Shown: piece by piece, positions 22,808 to 36,819 of the stretch
Layout of the letters: every line of letters starts with the position of its first letter
Numbering within the stretch: position 1 is the first letter of the stretch
NCBI GenBank assembly: GCA_028023455.1
Contig: JAQFVV010000184.1
Location: 1,178,001 to 1,242,000 of the forward strand
Direction of reading: 5' to 3'
From: Epiperipatus broadwayi
Taxonomy: Eukaryota; Onychophora; Udeonychophora; Euonychophora; Peripatidae
Length of the DNA: 64,000 nucleotides
The notes under the pieces: generated by a model
The model's input: the letters and a program-made list of their open reading frames with translations, nothing else
Databases searched by the model: none
What the model was told of the DNA's origin: nothing
Position numbers and translations under genes: made by a program

Positions 22808-24656
<1,849 letters not shown>

Positions 24657-25229
24657 AAATTTCACTTGTGCACAGCATATTCAAACTTTTTTTTCTTTTT
24701 TCATTTTTTGAAAGATTTTATATAATCTGGCCCAATTAAAAAAGCTAATTTGGCAGAAATGTATTTTGGGGATCATTTTTGTCTTTTTCTGATGCTTTTA
24801 TTTATTCTCTTGTTTAATGAAAATTAATGTTGAACAGTATGTATATATTCAATAATGCATAAGCATTTTTTTAGAAAAGGAAAAATATGCCATATATGAT
24901 TGGAGCTTATAACAGGGCTGCCTTTTTAGCTACTTTTTAGTTATATCTAGTAAATTTTATAGTAAGTTTTTATTGAATCTAGTTAATAAAAATTTCATAC
25001 AGAGGATGGCTAAAAATCTGGCTAATATATGAGTTCTTCTGGAGAACTTTTAACAGAGTGAAAATGTTAAAACCAATTCTTACTAATTGAGTCAGTCCGA
25101 TTTCATCCATTTCATGGAATATTCTCAAAAAGTGTTCATAAAACTGCATCTGTACATATTTTCAGATCAGTATGAAATGCAAATACATCTTTTTGATATA
25201 TTATCAAATTCATCCTTCAATCAATTGCC
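24657..25229. other. AT-rich sequence, nothing recognised
   Basis: No motif was recognised. It may include the N-terminal remains of the hAT-like pseudogene that is recognisable from about 25,230. Confidence 0.4.
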
Positions 25230-26470
25230 AAAGCAAAAATAATATAAATGGATGTTTAGAAATAAATGGTTTTAAAATAGAACATTTAAAAATTGTTTGG
25301 TAGATATGAAAGAAAATCCTAATGCTGCTCATTAGAAAATATGCAAATCTGATATAATGCAACATAGTCTGACTTAACTATGTACATAAAATTAAAAAAA
25401 ATTATCAAAGTAACATTTCTGAAAACAGTGACATTAACACAATATTTTAAAATAAAACCAAAATGTAAAATATTAAGATTTGGAGGAAATATTTCAAGGT
25501 GTATTAACTATCATTCTGGTGTTGCAAATATGAAACACCTGGTTGACTCCAGTAAAAAAATAATGTAAATGACAGTAAAAATAACCACACAAAAAAGAAT
25601 TATATTATGTGTTCATGCAGGAGATAGAAAGTTCAGCTTATTACTAGATAAATCTAATGATTTCACCAGAAATAAAATATTGAAAATTATATTAATTTAC
25701 TTTAATAATAAATATAATAGTATGATGTCTACATATTTAAGTTTGTCAGAATTAGGAAAAGTAAATGCAAAACATATTGTCAGGCATTCAAAGTCCATAT
25801 TTCTTAAAAGGAGATTGAATTTTTTTTTTGGAATCAGCACAGTTAATGTACAGGTGATAGTAGGAGTCAATCATCCAAAGCTAAAATTTCTATACTTGTT
25901 TTAGTGAAATGCCAATCACTCAAGTTGGCTGTTTCTTCTGCCCTTTTTGGAATTCTTACCAGAAAGTTTAGTCTATATTATTTGAAACACATAAATTATT
26001 TACCTATTCATTAACTAGATAATAGATTTAATGATCCTTTGTCAGGCAACAAATGAATATAAAATGCTTTAAAACATCCTATGAATTGCAACACAAAGTA
26101 GTTACTCATAAAACCTTCTGTAGAAACAACTAATAATCACACCCTGCAATTTTAAAATTTTTGGAAAAGTGCTATATTTTGAGAAAAACCTAGCAGTTTT
26201 TATTATCCATACATTCAATAGTAGAAGTATAGTGCAAGAATAAATTGTCTAACAGTGTTGATAAATTAAAAGTATTAAATGATATAACATTGCTTGTGAA
26301 ATTATGTGATAATAAATCAATTCTTGTTATTCATAAAGTTGATGTACTTACTTGCAATATTGAAGAATTTGAAATAAAAAAAAATTGAAGACAAAGATCC
26401 AAGGCAAAATTATTGTCATTAAAAATTATGTATAAAGCAGTAATGTCAAAAATTTTAAATTAAAGTCTGT
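25230..26470 (+). pseudogene. hAT-derived gene remnant, DUF4371/ZMYM/KIAA1586-like
   Basis: A decayed coding stretch resembles vertebrate and invertebrate KIAA1586/ZMYM-type proteins, which descend from hAT transposases. Around 25,300 a frame gives KENPNAAH-KICKSDI, a BED-like Cys/His start. From 25,640 the frame reads FSLLLDKSNDF, then the STYLSLSEL region, then GISTVNVQVIVGVNH (about 25,830-25,880). These correspond to the family's FSLLIDEST, F-L-E and GIGTDNAN-MVG signatures. The catalytic-like Asp of GTDNA is replaced (GISTVN). Later frames (about 25,980-26,380) give SILFETHKLFTYS and LEKCYILRKT in family order. Many stops are present. A SINE lies just beyond the end at 26,511. This could be a decayed transposon or a retroposed host gene. 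Confidence 0.6.
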
Positions 26471-26510
26471 TAAAATATTTTGAATTTATATAGAACATAT
26501 TATTTTTCAA

Positions 26511-26613
26511 GCATTGGTGGTCAAGAGGTCAGCGTCGACTGCTTTACAAGCAGTTGTTCCAGGTTAGCGGGTTCGCTTCCCAGCTGATGCTATGACACAT
26601 GAGAAAAAAAAAA
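26511..26613 (+). mobile_element. tRNA-derived SINE-1, copy 1
   Basis: A tRNA-like head (26,511-26,592) is followed by a very short body, GACACATGAG, and an A-run. The acceptor strands GCATTGG and CTGATGC form 7 pairs including two wobbles. The A box lies at GGTCAAGAGGTCAGCG, and the anticodon arm ACTGC-TTTACAA-GCAGT has a perfect 5-bp stem. The B box lies at GGGTTCGCTTCCC. It shares the GACAYATGAgA tail with the copy at 47,597, which shows a repeat family and not a lone tRNA gene. Confidence 0.7.
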
Positions 26614-26619
26614 GTTCTT

Positions 26620-28766
26620 CAGTCTGTTAAAGACTAGAACTCTCTTAATTGATTTATCACAGATACTTTCATAATTTTTTTGCAGTTTTAATTTTAAAAA
26701 AATTATTTAATAAGCTGACAAATAATTCTGAAATTTAGAATTTCTAGATGCAATTCTTCATAAGTGCTTTTAAACTGCAATAACAACATTGACAGTTCAT
26801 CAATGCATAAGGTGAAAAACTGTTAAATGGCTTAAATAATATAAAATTATGTTTAAAAAATAAAATGTATATTGAAACTCTTGTTTGTAATTTTGTGCAT
26901 ATTTAGATAAAAAATATCAAATGTTGCTGCAAATTATAAACACTATAATAAAGATATTAGCACATCAGCAAAATACAGAAATGTTGTTGATGGCATGGCT
27001 AAAGTGGACATAAAAAGACAATATGAACCATTGATAAAATTGGGATATCAGTAATATTATTAAGTTTAGTTTTAGAATCACTGATAATAAATCTTTTTTC
27101 CAAAAAATTTTATAACATTCTAATGCTCTTAATTTTAATGTAATAAATATTTGTACATAAAATTTTTTTTATATTTAGATTTTAGCTAAAATTCTAGCTC
27201 GAATAATTCTAATGATAAATTGTGTCATACCTATCGATAAAATTTTATTCAGTATTGAAACCCGCGATTTATAATTGATACATTGATTTTTAACGGAGTT
27301 TAACATCTATATTTGAGCTAATATTAATATAAAATCTTTAATCTAATAAATAGTTATATTAATATTTTTATCCAAAAGAAATTATCATTAAGATTATACA
27401 AAAGTTGCACACAAATAAATTAAATATAATAAATAAGATTAATTATTATTATTTTTTTAAAAAGAAAAGAAAAGAGACATATATTAAATAAGTTTGTGCG
27501 CACAATTTAATATTATGCAAAATATTGATTGTGAATTCAATCTTACATGAAGCCAAGATTTGACATTAAGTCATTAGCTTTTAAATGCCTTAAACCATAT
27601 CAATAAATGTTAAAAAATATGTGTTTATAAATTATTCAAATATGACAAAAAAAAATTATAAATAGCTCTGTATTTTTATCATGCAAAATATATCTTTATA
27701 CGATTTTAAATTTAATCAATATATTGAAAAGAAATAAAAATAAAATTGAAAAACATTACAATCTTAAATTTTGTTTTGCTTTATAATCATTTTTCTAGCA
27801 GCCATACTATTTCAATAAATATTAAGTAAGCCATTTATTTAAAATTAGTTTTCAAGTCAATTGAATATATATATATAACATTTATTTAAATAAGTTAATT
27901 CTTTAAAAGATTTTATTCCTTTTTTTTTTTTTAAATCATTGTAAGATTCGACGTTATATGAAATTTGAGTGTTCTAGTTATATCATCATCATCATCATCA
28001 TCATGATTCATATAATGGAAGCATTAGATTTCAATAATTGCATTCCATAGTTAGTTATAGATTTATTCGACTGCTTCTGGTAAATTAGTTGATAAATAGT
28101 TTCTAATTTTTTTGTAAAGATAGACGATTTGATAGCATATTCTAGAAAACTTCTGTGACAACAACAAATATCCTTCAATAATCGCAGACTTTAATTTAAA
28201 TCTTGTTACATACTGCAAGCTTAGGTTTTAGTACATAAGATGATGAAAGATTGGAATGAAAACACACGTTTAATTTAGCAATGTATCATAAATGTATAAA
28301 GCAGCTTTGGTGGTTCATTAACACAGGAGAAACTATACTGACACTAAGTTCACTTATTTGTGTCAACAACACTTTTTCTTCTCTTTTAAAAAAATATTAT
28401 ATATATTTTCTAAAATTTTAAGCTTACTTTTGCACCAATATTATTTGTTGAAGGGTAGTTTCTTATCAATCAAATATCATCCAACATCTGCCAGCAACTT
28501 AAATATTTCTGGCTTATCTTTTAATTAATTTTTATTTTTAATTCTGATTATATTAAAAAAAAAAAACAATACCATCAAACATTAATTTAAATTTATCACT
28601 AACTCTTATTATCTTTTTTAAATGAAATAGTTTTCTTTGATATAACAAAAAAAAAAAAAATTCTTGATTTAATTATCTCATTTTTTAAAAAATGTAATAA
28701 TATATTCTTAAAATTATGTTTAATTTTTTTTTTCTTTTCCAAAAAAAATAATATTGACATGCATTA
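26620..28766. other. AT-rich sequence with an (ATC)n run, nothing else recognised
   Basis: A (ATC)8-like run lies at 27,982-28,006. The stretch near 26,940-27,060 has a short gene-like composition that might belong to the hAT-like remnant upstream. No other motif was recognised. Confidence 0.4.
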
Positions 28767-28880
28767 CTAAGCAGCTAATTTATTCTTCCCAAAATTTAAA
28801 TAGTCCTTATGTGACTCCATTTCAGCATAAATCACTCCTTCTTGTGGGTTGAATACAAAATAAAGTTGATTCACTCTTTT
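28767..28880 (-). pseudogene. Unidentified coding-like segment ending in a stop
   Basis: An open frame of 38 codons on the minus strand ends FVFNPQEGVIYAEMES and HKDYLNFGKNKLAA, then TAG. Its balanced composition (Glu, Lys, Gly, Tyr, Asn) is unlike chance ORFs in this AT-rich DNA. I do not recognise the family. It could be a last exon or a retrotransposed fragment. A stop lies just upstream in frame and no clear splice acceptor was confirmed. Confidence 0.3.
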
Positions 28881-29114
28881 TCATCCATTCAATTCTACAT
28901 TGATTGAATTTGTTTTTTTTTTTTTGTGTTGTTTTTTAGATCTATAATACATAAATTTATCCTTATATATTAAAAGTAATTTACAAAGGTTTAGACATCT
29001 CACAGATACATGATAGATAAATGTTATTATATACTGCCCATAACATTTATGCAGGAATCTTTATCTTTTCTAAAAGTTCCTTTCTGTTGGGTTTTAAATA
29101 CTCTGTACCTTTCA

Positions 29115-29296
29115 TCATGCATTTAACAATTCAGCTTGATCTACAATCTTTCTGTCAGTGAAGATGAGCATAATATGGTTCAGAAAATTACACCTCACTA
29201 TTCTAATAATCTGATTTTCAGATAGTAGATCAGCTGTTACAGCTTTCAGCAACTTGCATCCTGAAGAATGGCATCTATATCACTCTGAACTGACAT
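29115..29296 (-). pseudogene. Unidentified coding-like segment with one frameshift
   Basis: ATG at 29,296 gives MSVQSDIDAILQDAS. After a break near 29,247 another frame reads KAVTADLLSENQIIRIVRCN, FLNHIMLIF, TDRKIVDQAELLNA and TGA. The two frames together make about 60 codons of protein-like composition. It lies 235 bp upstream, on the same strand, of the segment at 28,767-28,880, so both might be pieces of one decayed gene. No family was recognised. Confidence 0.3.
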
Positions 29297-29319
29297 TTTT
29301 CTTAGGATATCTAGGGTGC

Positions 29320-29717
29320 CTTCATATATATATATATATACAACATCATTTACATGTACTGGTTCATATAATTAACTATTTTTTGATAATTATTTAATTA
29401 ATTCATTTTCTAATTTTATTCTTATATTTACTTTATACATATAATATGTACATTTATAAAATATTTTAATTATAATTTTTAAATATTTTTATTTTAATAA
29501 TAATTTTTTGTTATTTATTATATTTTGAACTTCACATATTTTTATATATTATTACAGGCTGAGATTGTTGACAGCTTAAGGGTTGATTGTTAACCAATTA
29601 TTATAGGTATTTAAAATATATATATTTTCTACCATTTTAAACAAAAAGTGTATAAAAAATTATAATTAAATATTTTACTTGAAGTATATTATATATACTT
29701 TTAATCTAGATATAATT
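29320..29717. other. AT-rich spacer
   Basis: Short (AT)n at 29,325-29,340 and dense T/A tracts. Nothing else was recognised. Confidence 0.5.
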
Positions 29718-29819
29718 AGAGGGGATTTAAACCCAGATTTTCAAGCTCCCTTTAGTCATCAGCTCCATCTTATACAACGTTTACACATGATCACATACAT
29801 GTGAAAAATATAAATGATC

Positions 29820-29863
29820 TCTGATATATATTTCATGCTGAACTGGCACTCATCAGTTGGTCC
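29820..29863 (-). ncRNA. Hammerhead-like core, array monomer 1
   Basis: The minus strand has GGACCAA, an intact CTGATGA, stem II GTGC/GCAT with loop CAGTTCA, an intact GAAA, then ATATATAT. The 3' strand of stem I has mutated to TCAG where the consensus has TTGG. Both catalytic boxes are intact, and stem I is lost in the monomer form. Confidence 0.6.
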
Positions 29864-30289
29864 AGATCATCATCTCCCACACACATATATAATCAGTGCT
29901 TGGTTTATATTAAGATAGCAATTCTTCAAACTTTAATAAACAGGCTTCAGTCTTCTCCAACTCTTCACCCATCTACATCATTGAAAATCTTGTGATAGCA
30001 TGTTCAAAGCCCTTGTTTGATAATTTTTTGTCATACCCACGTTGACCATAAATCATTCTGACCTCTCATATGCAGGATCGTAAGCCCATTTAATTACACA
30101 GAAGAGGAATGGGCAGAATACAGGCTGAATATTTACAATATGTAAATACAAATATATTATATATACTTTTAATGTAAATGTACTTAGAGTGGACTTGAAC
30201 CCAGACTTTCAAGTTCCCTTTAGTCATCAACTCCATCTTATACAACTTGGTACACATGAACCCATACATGTGAAAAATATAAATAATCT

Positions 30290-30334
30290 CCGATATATAT
30301 ATATTGTGCTGAACTAGCACTCATCAGTTGGTCC
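30290..30334 (-). ncRNA. Hammerhead-like core, array monomer 2
   Basis: GGACCAA, CTGATGA and stem II GTGCT/AGCAC are present. The GAAA box has changed to CAATA and the 3' stem I strand is TCGG. Confidence 0.5.
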
Positions 30335-30754
30335 AAATCATCATCTCCCCCACACATATATAATTAGTGATTGGTTTATATTAAGATAGCAATTCTTTAA
30401 ACTTTAATAAACAGGCTTCAAACTTCTCCAACTCTTCATCCATCCACATCATTGAAAATCTGGTGATAGCATGTTCAAAGCCCTTGTTTGCCAATTTTGT
30501 TGCCATACCCATGTCGACCATAAATCATTCTGTTCTCTCACATGCAGATCCTTAAGCCCATTTAATAACACAGAAGAAGAATGGGCAGAATACAGGCTGA
30601 ATATATAATATGTAAATATAAAGATATCATATATACTTTTAATGTAGATGTAATTGGAGATTTGAACCCAGACTTTCAAGCTCCTTTAGTCATCAACTCT
30701 ATCTTATACAATTGATACCCACAACCACATACATGCAAAAAAGATAAATGAATT

Positions 30755-30800
30755 CCAATATACATATTTTGTGCTAAACCAGCATTCATCAGTTGGTCCA
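30755..30800 (-). ncRNA. Hammerhead-like core, array monomer 3
   Basis: ACCAA and TTGGA form stem I, and CTGATGA is intact. Stem II is TGCT/AGCA with loop GGTTT. The position of GAAA reads CAAAA, and ATATGTAT gives a stem III with partial self-complementarity. The fold is kept but one catalytic base is lost. Confidence 0.55.
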
Positions 30801-31154
30801 TATCATCATTTCCCACACACATATACCAATCAGTGCTCAGTTTATATTAAAGATAACAATTCTTCAAACTTTAATGGGCAGGCTTCAATCCTTTTTACTC
30901 TCTAATTCTTCAGCCATCCATATTATTGAAAATCTGGTGATGGCATGGTCAAAGCTCTTGATCGTCAACATGGGTATGACAACAAAATTGGCAAACAAGA
31001 GCTTTGAACATGCCATCACCATATTTTCAATAATGTAGACAGCTGAAGAGTTGGAGAATAGAGAGGATTGAAGCCTGATCATTAAAGTTCGAAAAATTTA
31101 TATTTTAATATAAACTGAGCACTAATTATATATGTGTGTCAGAGGTGATGATTT

Positions 31155-31198
31155 GGACCAATTGATGAGTGCTGGTTCAGCATGAAATATAACATTGG
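31155..31198 (+). ncRNA. Hammerhead-like core, inverted terminal copy
   Basis: Read on the plus strand: ACCAA, TTGATGA (first C changed to T), stem II GTGCT/AGCAT with loop GGTTC, an intact GAAA, then ATATAACA and TTGGA. Stem I is conserved. Confidence 0.55.
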
Positions 31199-31297
31199 AG
31201 ATCACTTATCTTTTTCACATGTATACAGTCATGTGTATTGGTTGTATAAGATGGAGTTAATGACTAAAGGGAGCTTGAAAGTTGTACAAATCCCCTC

Positions 31298-33944
31298 TAA
31301 TTAAATATTTTATAAATAAGCAAATACATGTCTAAAATTAATATAATAAAATTCGGAAATTAATTATTTATTGAAAATTATGACAAAATATAAATAAATA
31401 ATTAATTTAGCCATATAAAAAATGGATATCATGTATATTGTACTGGTCAAAATCATGTGTTCATTTAACAAGATCCAGAATCCAAGCAAAATATAGCAAT
31501 CTAGCATGTGTGAGATATACAGGTCTGGAACAATACTAAATGCTAACCTATTTACCTGTGCTCCAAGGTCTCTGACTATATGAACAATGATTTTGAGGAT
31601 ACTAATAAGCTTTCCATAACTCCAGTCCTGGCAATGAGAACAGGAAGAGCAATGACTTAAAATCAATGATACTAAAATGATTAACTATAATTGTAATATG
31701 AACAAAGAGTTTAATTGATAATAATTTGGGAGAGTCCATTAATTAAAAGAATATAAGATAATTAAATCAATGAATTAACGCTAAATATTCAGACACTGAA
31801 TATAGCAACATACCATAACAGATCAATGATAGAACATAAATTTATAAAACAATTAAATATGATAGTTAATTATTATAAATGAAACAAATACATGTAGGAA
31901 TATCTATCTATACAATCATTACTTGTTACATAACTGAATATAAATACAGTGTTTAACACATAGATGAGTGTTAGTACATGAAATTTGGTTGGTGCAGTTA
32001 ATACACCAAGGTTAAAAAAAATATAGTTTAACATTAGCAAAATATCATGAATTTATATATAACAGATTTTATTACAACATTATATATATAAGCAATAATT
32101 GATGATGTGTTATTTTAATAGCATGTGTGATCACATTTCTACTAGATTTGGGAGATCACCCCAATGAGCAGGAGTAAGATGGTTCCACTTAAATAAAATG
32201 TTAACTACATAATCAGACCTAAATAATTAAATAGAATGGTTGGTGAAAGGCATACAATTACATCTTGCAGATAGCATTGCAGGTTTATAAATAAATCAAT
32301 AATAAAGCAATATGAATCAAGGCAGTATTACGTTATCATTTACAATAGCAGAAATGAAGAAAGTCACTTAAGACACTCTGGTGGGCTTGGTCATATTTGC
32401 ACAAGAGTGAGAATATGCCTGCGTGATGGCCAAGACATATCTCTGAATAATAGTGGTACAAATTAGCATGTTGGGGCAGTTTATCTGTATTTTCCCATAC
32501 ACTTATCCATTAAAAGTGCCTGAAATCGATCCCCAGTAGGAAAAGCATCTGCTTTGTAAGAAGTAATGAGGAGTGGGTCTAAGCATTTCAAAGATCCCCA
32601 AGGTGCATGGAAAAGCAAAAAAATCAATGAATTAAATGATTGTAAAGATATATTTATAATGCCTATAACATCTGGATAGTTTGTGTCATTAATGACCATG
32701 ATAAACTAATTAGTACCTGTATAAAATAATATGCTATCATATGCAATGGAAAAGATAAACACAAACCATCCAGGCAGTTAACCAATGCTGGATCAATATA
32801 AAATGGGTCATGGTCTAAACTAAAAGGAATACATTACTCTCTCTCATATTTCTAAAATATCTCTCTACATTTCGATAATGATTAATACACATACAATTTG
32901 ATATATTGTTTATATAAAATAAAATTACTGATCACACACATGCTGATAATATCTTGAATATTAAATTCATTTATGATAGATTTTACTTCAATAAGTTGGC
33001 AAAACATAATTCAATTATTAGGTAAGGGTTTAAATTATAGTTAGCAAGGATAACTAAATACAGGCTTTAAAACTTCATCTGTCATTTAAATAGCAAACAG
33101 CACTATAGAAAAAATTGGTAGAAAACCTAGTGAGTTTTTTTAGAATAATTGACTGGCAAGTAACATTTATGTCTCCAACAATTCAATAGGAGAAAACTAT
33201 GAGTGGTAGGGTGAAGCTACTTGCTGGGTTAGATACCAACTTGGCATATTAAAATAGATCAAATAACAAACTAAAAGAGAAATAAATTTCAATTTAAATT
33301 GGTGCACCAAAGTTAAAATGAACTTAATACATCTTTTAAATTAGATAGTAAAGACATTACTGAATATTTATAGAATAGCTTTGGAGAAACAAGAACAGAA
33401 AGCTTAGAAATATATTGTTAAATTGAAATGTTAAAATTAATAAAAAGTTCAATGGTTGGCAACAATGCAAAAATTTACCTTGGCCACATTATTAATGTGA
33501 ATCAGGTGTCAGTGGATCATGTATTAGTTTTTCTGGAAACAGGCATCGGTTGAAATTCAGGAAAACATTCTATTTGAATGGTTCACTCAATTGGTTTAGT
33601 TGTTTTGGGCTTCAGCATTATGAACAGGAAAACAAAAGTCCCAGAGGCATGGGCAAGCAAACAGTCATTTTCTTTTACCTCAACATAATTTTATTTCCCA
33701 AATTAAATTTGCATGGACTATGTTGGCACTCTGACATAAAAATCAAAGAAAAATTGCACTGATAGCCAAAATTTCAGCTATTTATACATAATGATCCTTT
33801 ATTTCTTTTATATTTTTGTTTAGATGCTAAATCTGATTAAATTCTTGCTAGCTATTGTCCCAAACTCAGTATACTTGGTCATATCTTAAATTGACCCACA
33901 TTTCCATATATGATAACTATTTGAAAACCAGGCACTCTTTACAA
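31298..33944. other. Anonymous sequence, slightly less AT-rich, no gene recognised
   Basis: Minus-strand frames at 31,364-31,666 and 32,481-32,699 and a plus-strand frame at 33,550-33,762 have fairly balanced composition (for example CSHCQDWSYGK and HAPWGSLKCLDPL). They show no signature I can tie to a family. They may be parts of an old decayed transposon. Confidence 0.35.
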
Positions 33945-34205
33945 ACCTGGAGCTTAATTGTAAATATAGAGGATTTGAATTCAGACTTTCAAGCACCCAC
34001 CAACTATCCACACTATCTCATATAACTGATATATATGACCACACACATGTAGAAAAAATAAATAATCACCAATATACATATTTCAGGCTAAATATATATG
34101 TTGGTGATTATTTATTTTTTCTACATGTGTGTGGTCATATATATCAATTGTATGCGATAGTGTGGATAGTTGGTGGGTTCTTGAAAGTCTGAGTTCAAAC
34201 CCCTA
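33945..34205. repeat. Family B fold-back repeat with the body deleted
   Basis: Inverted arms of about 125 bp (33,960-34,085 and 34,095-34,205) meet almost without a spacer. Both carry TCAAGCACCCACCAACTATC or its complement, a TATGACCACACACATGTAGA block and AATAATCACCAATATACATA. The central body and the CTGATGA box seen in other copies are missing, giving a pure hairpin. Confidence 0.85.
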
Positions 34206-34989
34206 TATGTATGGTAACGAAAAGCTGATCTCTTAGCCAAGTGAAATTTTGAAAAGAAAATAGTCTTTTGTCCTTATAAAATTTTATACATTCCTTTAAA
34301 GTATATTTCCATATTTGGTAATGAAAAACCAATCAATTAGCCAAGTAGAAATTAATTAAATCATTTTTATTTTTTTCAATTTTTGTACATTTTTTTAAAA
34401 TAAGACACTGCCAAAAACACCAGATTTGACGATTACGATGCATTGCGATTCGCAAATATCAATTCTTTCTTATAAATTATTACTAAAATTATTTGAAATA
34501 TACAAAATATTATAAAATTAAAAAATATTATACATTATACAAATATTATAAATTGATTTGTCTTACAGAAATTATTAATAAAATTATTTAAAATACACCT
34601 AAGCTTATTGATTTTTCATACGCACATACGCGAATGCGAGTTGAATGGGTAGACGAAACTAAATAAATAAATGTCTACTTAATTTACCACAAATATTTAA
34701 CTTTTGGTATAGATCCATTTAGAGTCGTATACCCATACATCTATACATGCTACCGCATATTGTTCGAGATGGGTGTCCATTACATATATATATAAGTTGG
34801 GTTCAAACCCGTGCTAGTGCTTATATAATTGGCACTAGGTAAAGTACAAATATGTACAGCAATATTTACAGCGTCAATATATGGCATATTATATTGTATG
34901 TAGCATTGCTGCTGTGTATACATAATAACTTCTTAATGCTATACTAGTAAATATAATAAAAATATAATTAAATAGCAATAAAAATATTA
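34206..34989. other. AT-rich sequence with a short direct repeat
   Basis: A roughly 35-bp segment (GGTAACGAAAAGCTGATC and onward to AGCCAAGTGAAATT) at 34,213 recurs in altered form at 34,318. A tRNA-B-box-like GGGTTCAAACCCGTGC lies at about 34,800 without a recognisable A box. Confidence 0.45.
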
Positions 34990-35265
34990 GCAAAAACAAA
35001 ATTTACAAAATTTTCTTTATATCACAAACATGATTTTACCTATTATACAAATAAACCTTTTCATGTGAAAACTACAAAATATATACACATATAACTACTC
35101 ACAATTCAAAGGCAACTGCCATTTATTCCTAACATTAAAAGAAGATTGATGGCCTCTTGTAAAAACCTTTAGTGTTAGAAATGCTTAGCAGTTGCTTTTG
35201 AATTATGAATAGTTATATCTGCATATATATTTCTTTTTATTTGAAACTTTAACTTGAAAACACTT
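34990..35265. repeat. Diverged inverted repeat (about 110-bp arms)
   Basis: The left arm includes ATATAACTACTCACAATTCA then AAGGCAACTGCC. The right arm has GCAGTTGCTTTTGAATTATG then AATAGTTATAT. Identity drops toward the outside. No coding frame was seen. Confidence 0.7.
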
Positions 35266-36819
35266 ATTTGTCTAACAGATAAAATCATGACCATGAGATG
35301 AAGAAAATTTTGTTTTTTTGTTAATATTTTTAAATTATTTAATTCTACTTTATATATATTATTGACTTTACAACTTGTGTACTAGTAAGAGGCAACAATT
35401 CCTTGGAAGTGGCAAAATTGTTGTAAACTTTATGAAATAAATCATAAAAAGCCACATATTCCTTCTCTGTCAAAACTAGACTTCAGGATGTCATTAGCTA
35501 TTTTTTTACATAATAAATCTTCATTGTATTGGATATTTTTAAAAAAATCTTAGTCATTAAAAATAATACATTTATGTTGTGTTTAATATTTCATATTCAG
35601 CATTAATATCACTTGACAATAGCAGAATATCTTAGATTCTTCAATGATTCAATTTTTTTGATGTGAGATTAGAATAAATGCATTTTTTTCAAAATTGGAT
35701 AATGAAAGTACAATAACATTTTCCCAATGAATATACAAGATTATATATAAAATTTTAAAATGATTGAATTAATTTGAATTTTGAACAATATGACAAAAAT
35801 AATTTTGTTTTCCATGAGTCATAGCCATAAAAATATTACTATCATTACTTGATGACTGTTACAAATAATGAGAATAGTCTTTCAAAAAACTAAAGCTTAT
35901 TAAAACATTTATATTCTACAATGGCAGGAATTTTATTAAAGAATTTTGCTTCAATTTTAATTTAACATGAGATAGATAAAAAATTAGATTAAATTATTTT
36001 TATTTGTTATTTTGTGAATATAAAAGCAAGAAAGATTCATTTTAAATAATAAATTCACATTTTAACAAATAAAATGTGAATTAATTTATGTTGAGACATA
36101 ATGTGGTGAGTTTTACTTATAATAAGTTAAGAGTAATATATTATTTTCTGCTTTTTCTCTTTTTTTCATGAATATTTGGATGAACCATAATAGTATGTTA
36201 ATCATTTACTCCAGTTTTCTTCCATTTAACAAAGTTATTTTTAATAAAAAGTAATGTATATCATAGTTTAATTTTTATTATTAAGTGTGAGGTGTCATCA
36301 GAGAATAAGAAAAAATGTTCTTCTAGTCAATCATTACACATTCTTATTGAAATTTTATTTTAGTTTGTCAAGATAAAAGGTACATTTTTATTTATTTTGA
36401 AAATAGTTTCAAATTATTATTTCACATATTTCAATGATATTTTTATTAATCAATCAAAAAAAAAATTTTTTTTAAGATTACTAATCTTTTTTTAAGAAAA
36501 AAAATCAAAACCCACATAGTTAAAATGAGGGGGAAAGTTACTACAATATTCTAAAACAATTACATTTATTTTTTTATACTATTTCTTAAAATATTATTAA
36601 AATTTCATTATTAGACCTGTGACTCTGTAATATTTTTCATTAATTTATGAATTTTCATTAGCTAATATTATTATTCAAAATTTATATGATAAATTCTTAA
36701 AGTTATGGATTAAATATCATTAAGGGGCATCACTAAATTCCTAGGCTGACCTTGAGTACAAATGTGGTATAATATTTAAATAATTTCAAGACAATTTTCT
36801 GAAGACTTAAATTTTAAAA
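35266..36819. other. AT-rich sequence, nothing recognised
   Basis: Long poly-A and poly-T runs are present. No motif-bearing frame or repeat was recognised. Confidence 0.5.

Larger units (their letters stand above)
29718..31297. repeat. Family B tandem array: three direct monomers of about 468 bp plus an inverted copy
   Basis: Monomer starts, marked by the block ending in ACCCAGA(T)TTTCAAG, lie at about 29,718, 30,186 and 30,655 (spacing 468 and 469). Each has the order CATCTTATACAA, ACATACATGTGAAAAA, the hammerhead region, TTATATTAAGATAGCA, CATTGAAAATCTGGTGATAG and GAAGAATGGGCAGAATACAG. The third monomer is cut at about 30,960, and the rest (30,958-31,297) is an inverted copy ending in CCCTCTAATT. 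No protein frame is shared between monomers. Tandem ribozyme monomers closed by an inverted copy match PLE pseudo-LTR or retrozyme organisation. Confidence 0.85.

Noticed and set aside
29718-31297. CRISPR-like array or satellite DNA
   Set aside because: The repeat unit is about 468 bp with no spacers, in a eukaryotic context. Only three units plus an inverted copy are present, and similar units are dispersed elsewhere, so it is a mobile repeat.
31364-33762. Three gene-like frames as possible host exons
   Set aside because: No family signature, no consistent splice structure and no continuity between frames, so kept only as anonymous sequence.
34795-34815. B-box-like GGGTTCAAACCC as a tRNA or SINE
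   Set aside because: No A box or acceptor/anticodon arms at the right distances, and no second copy found.
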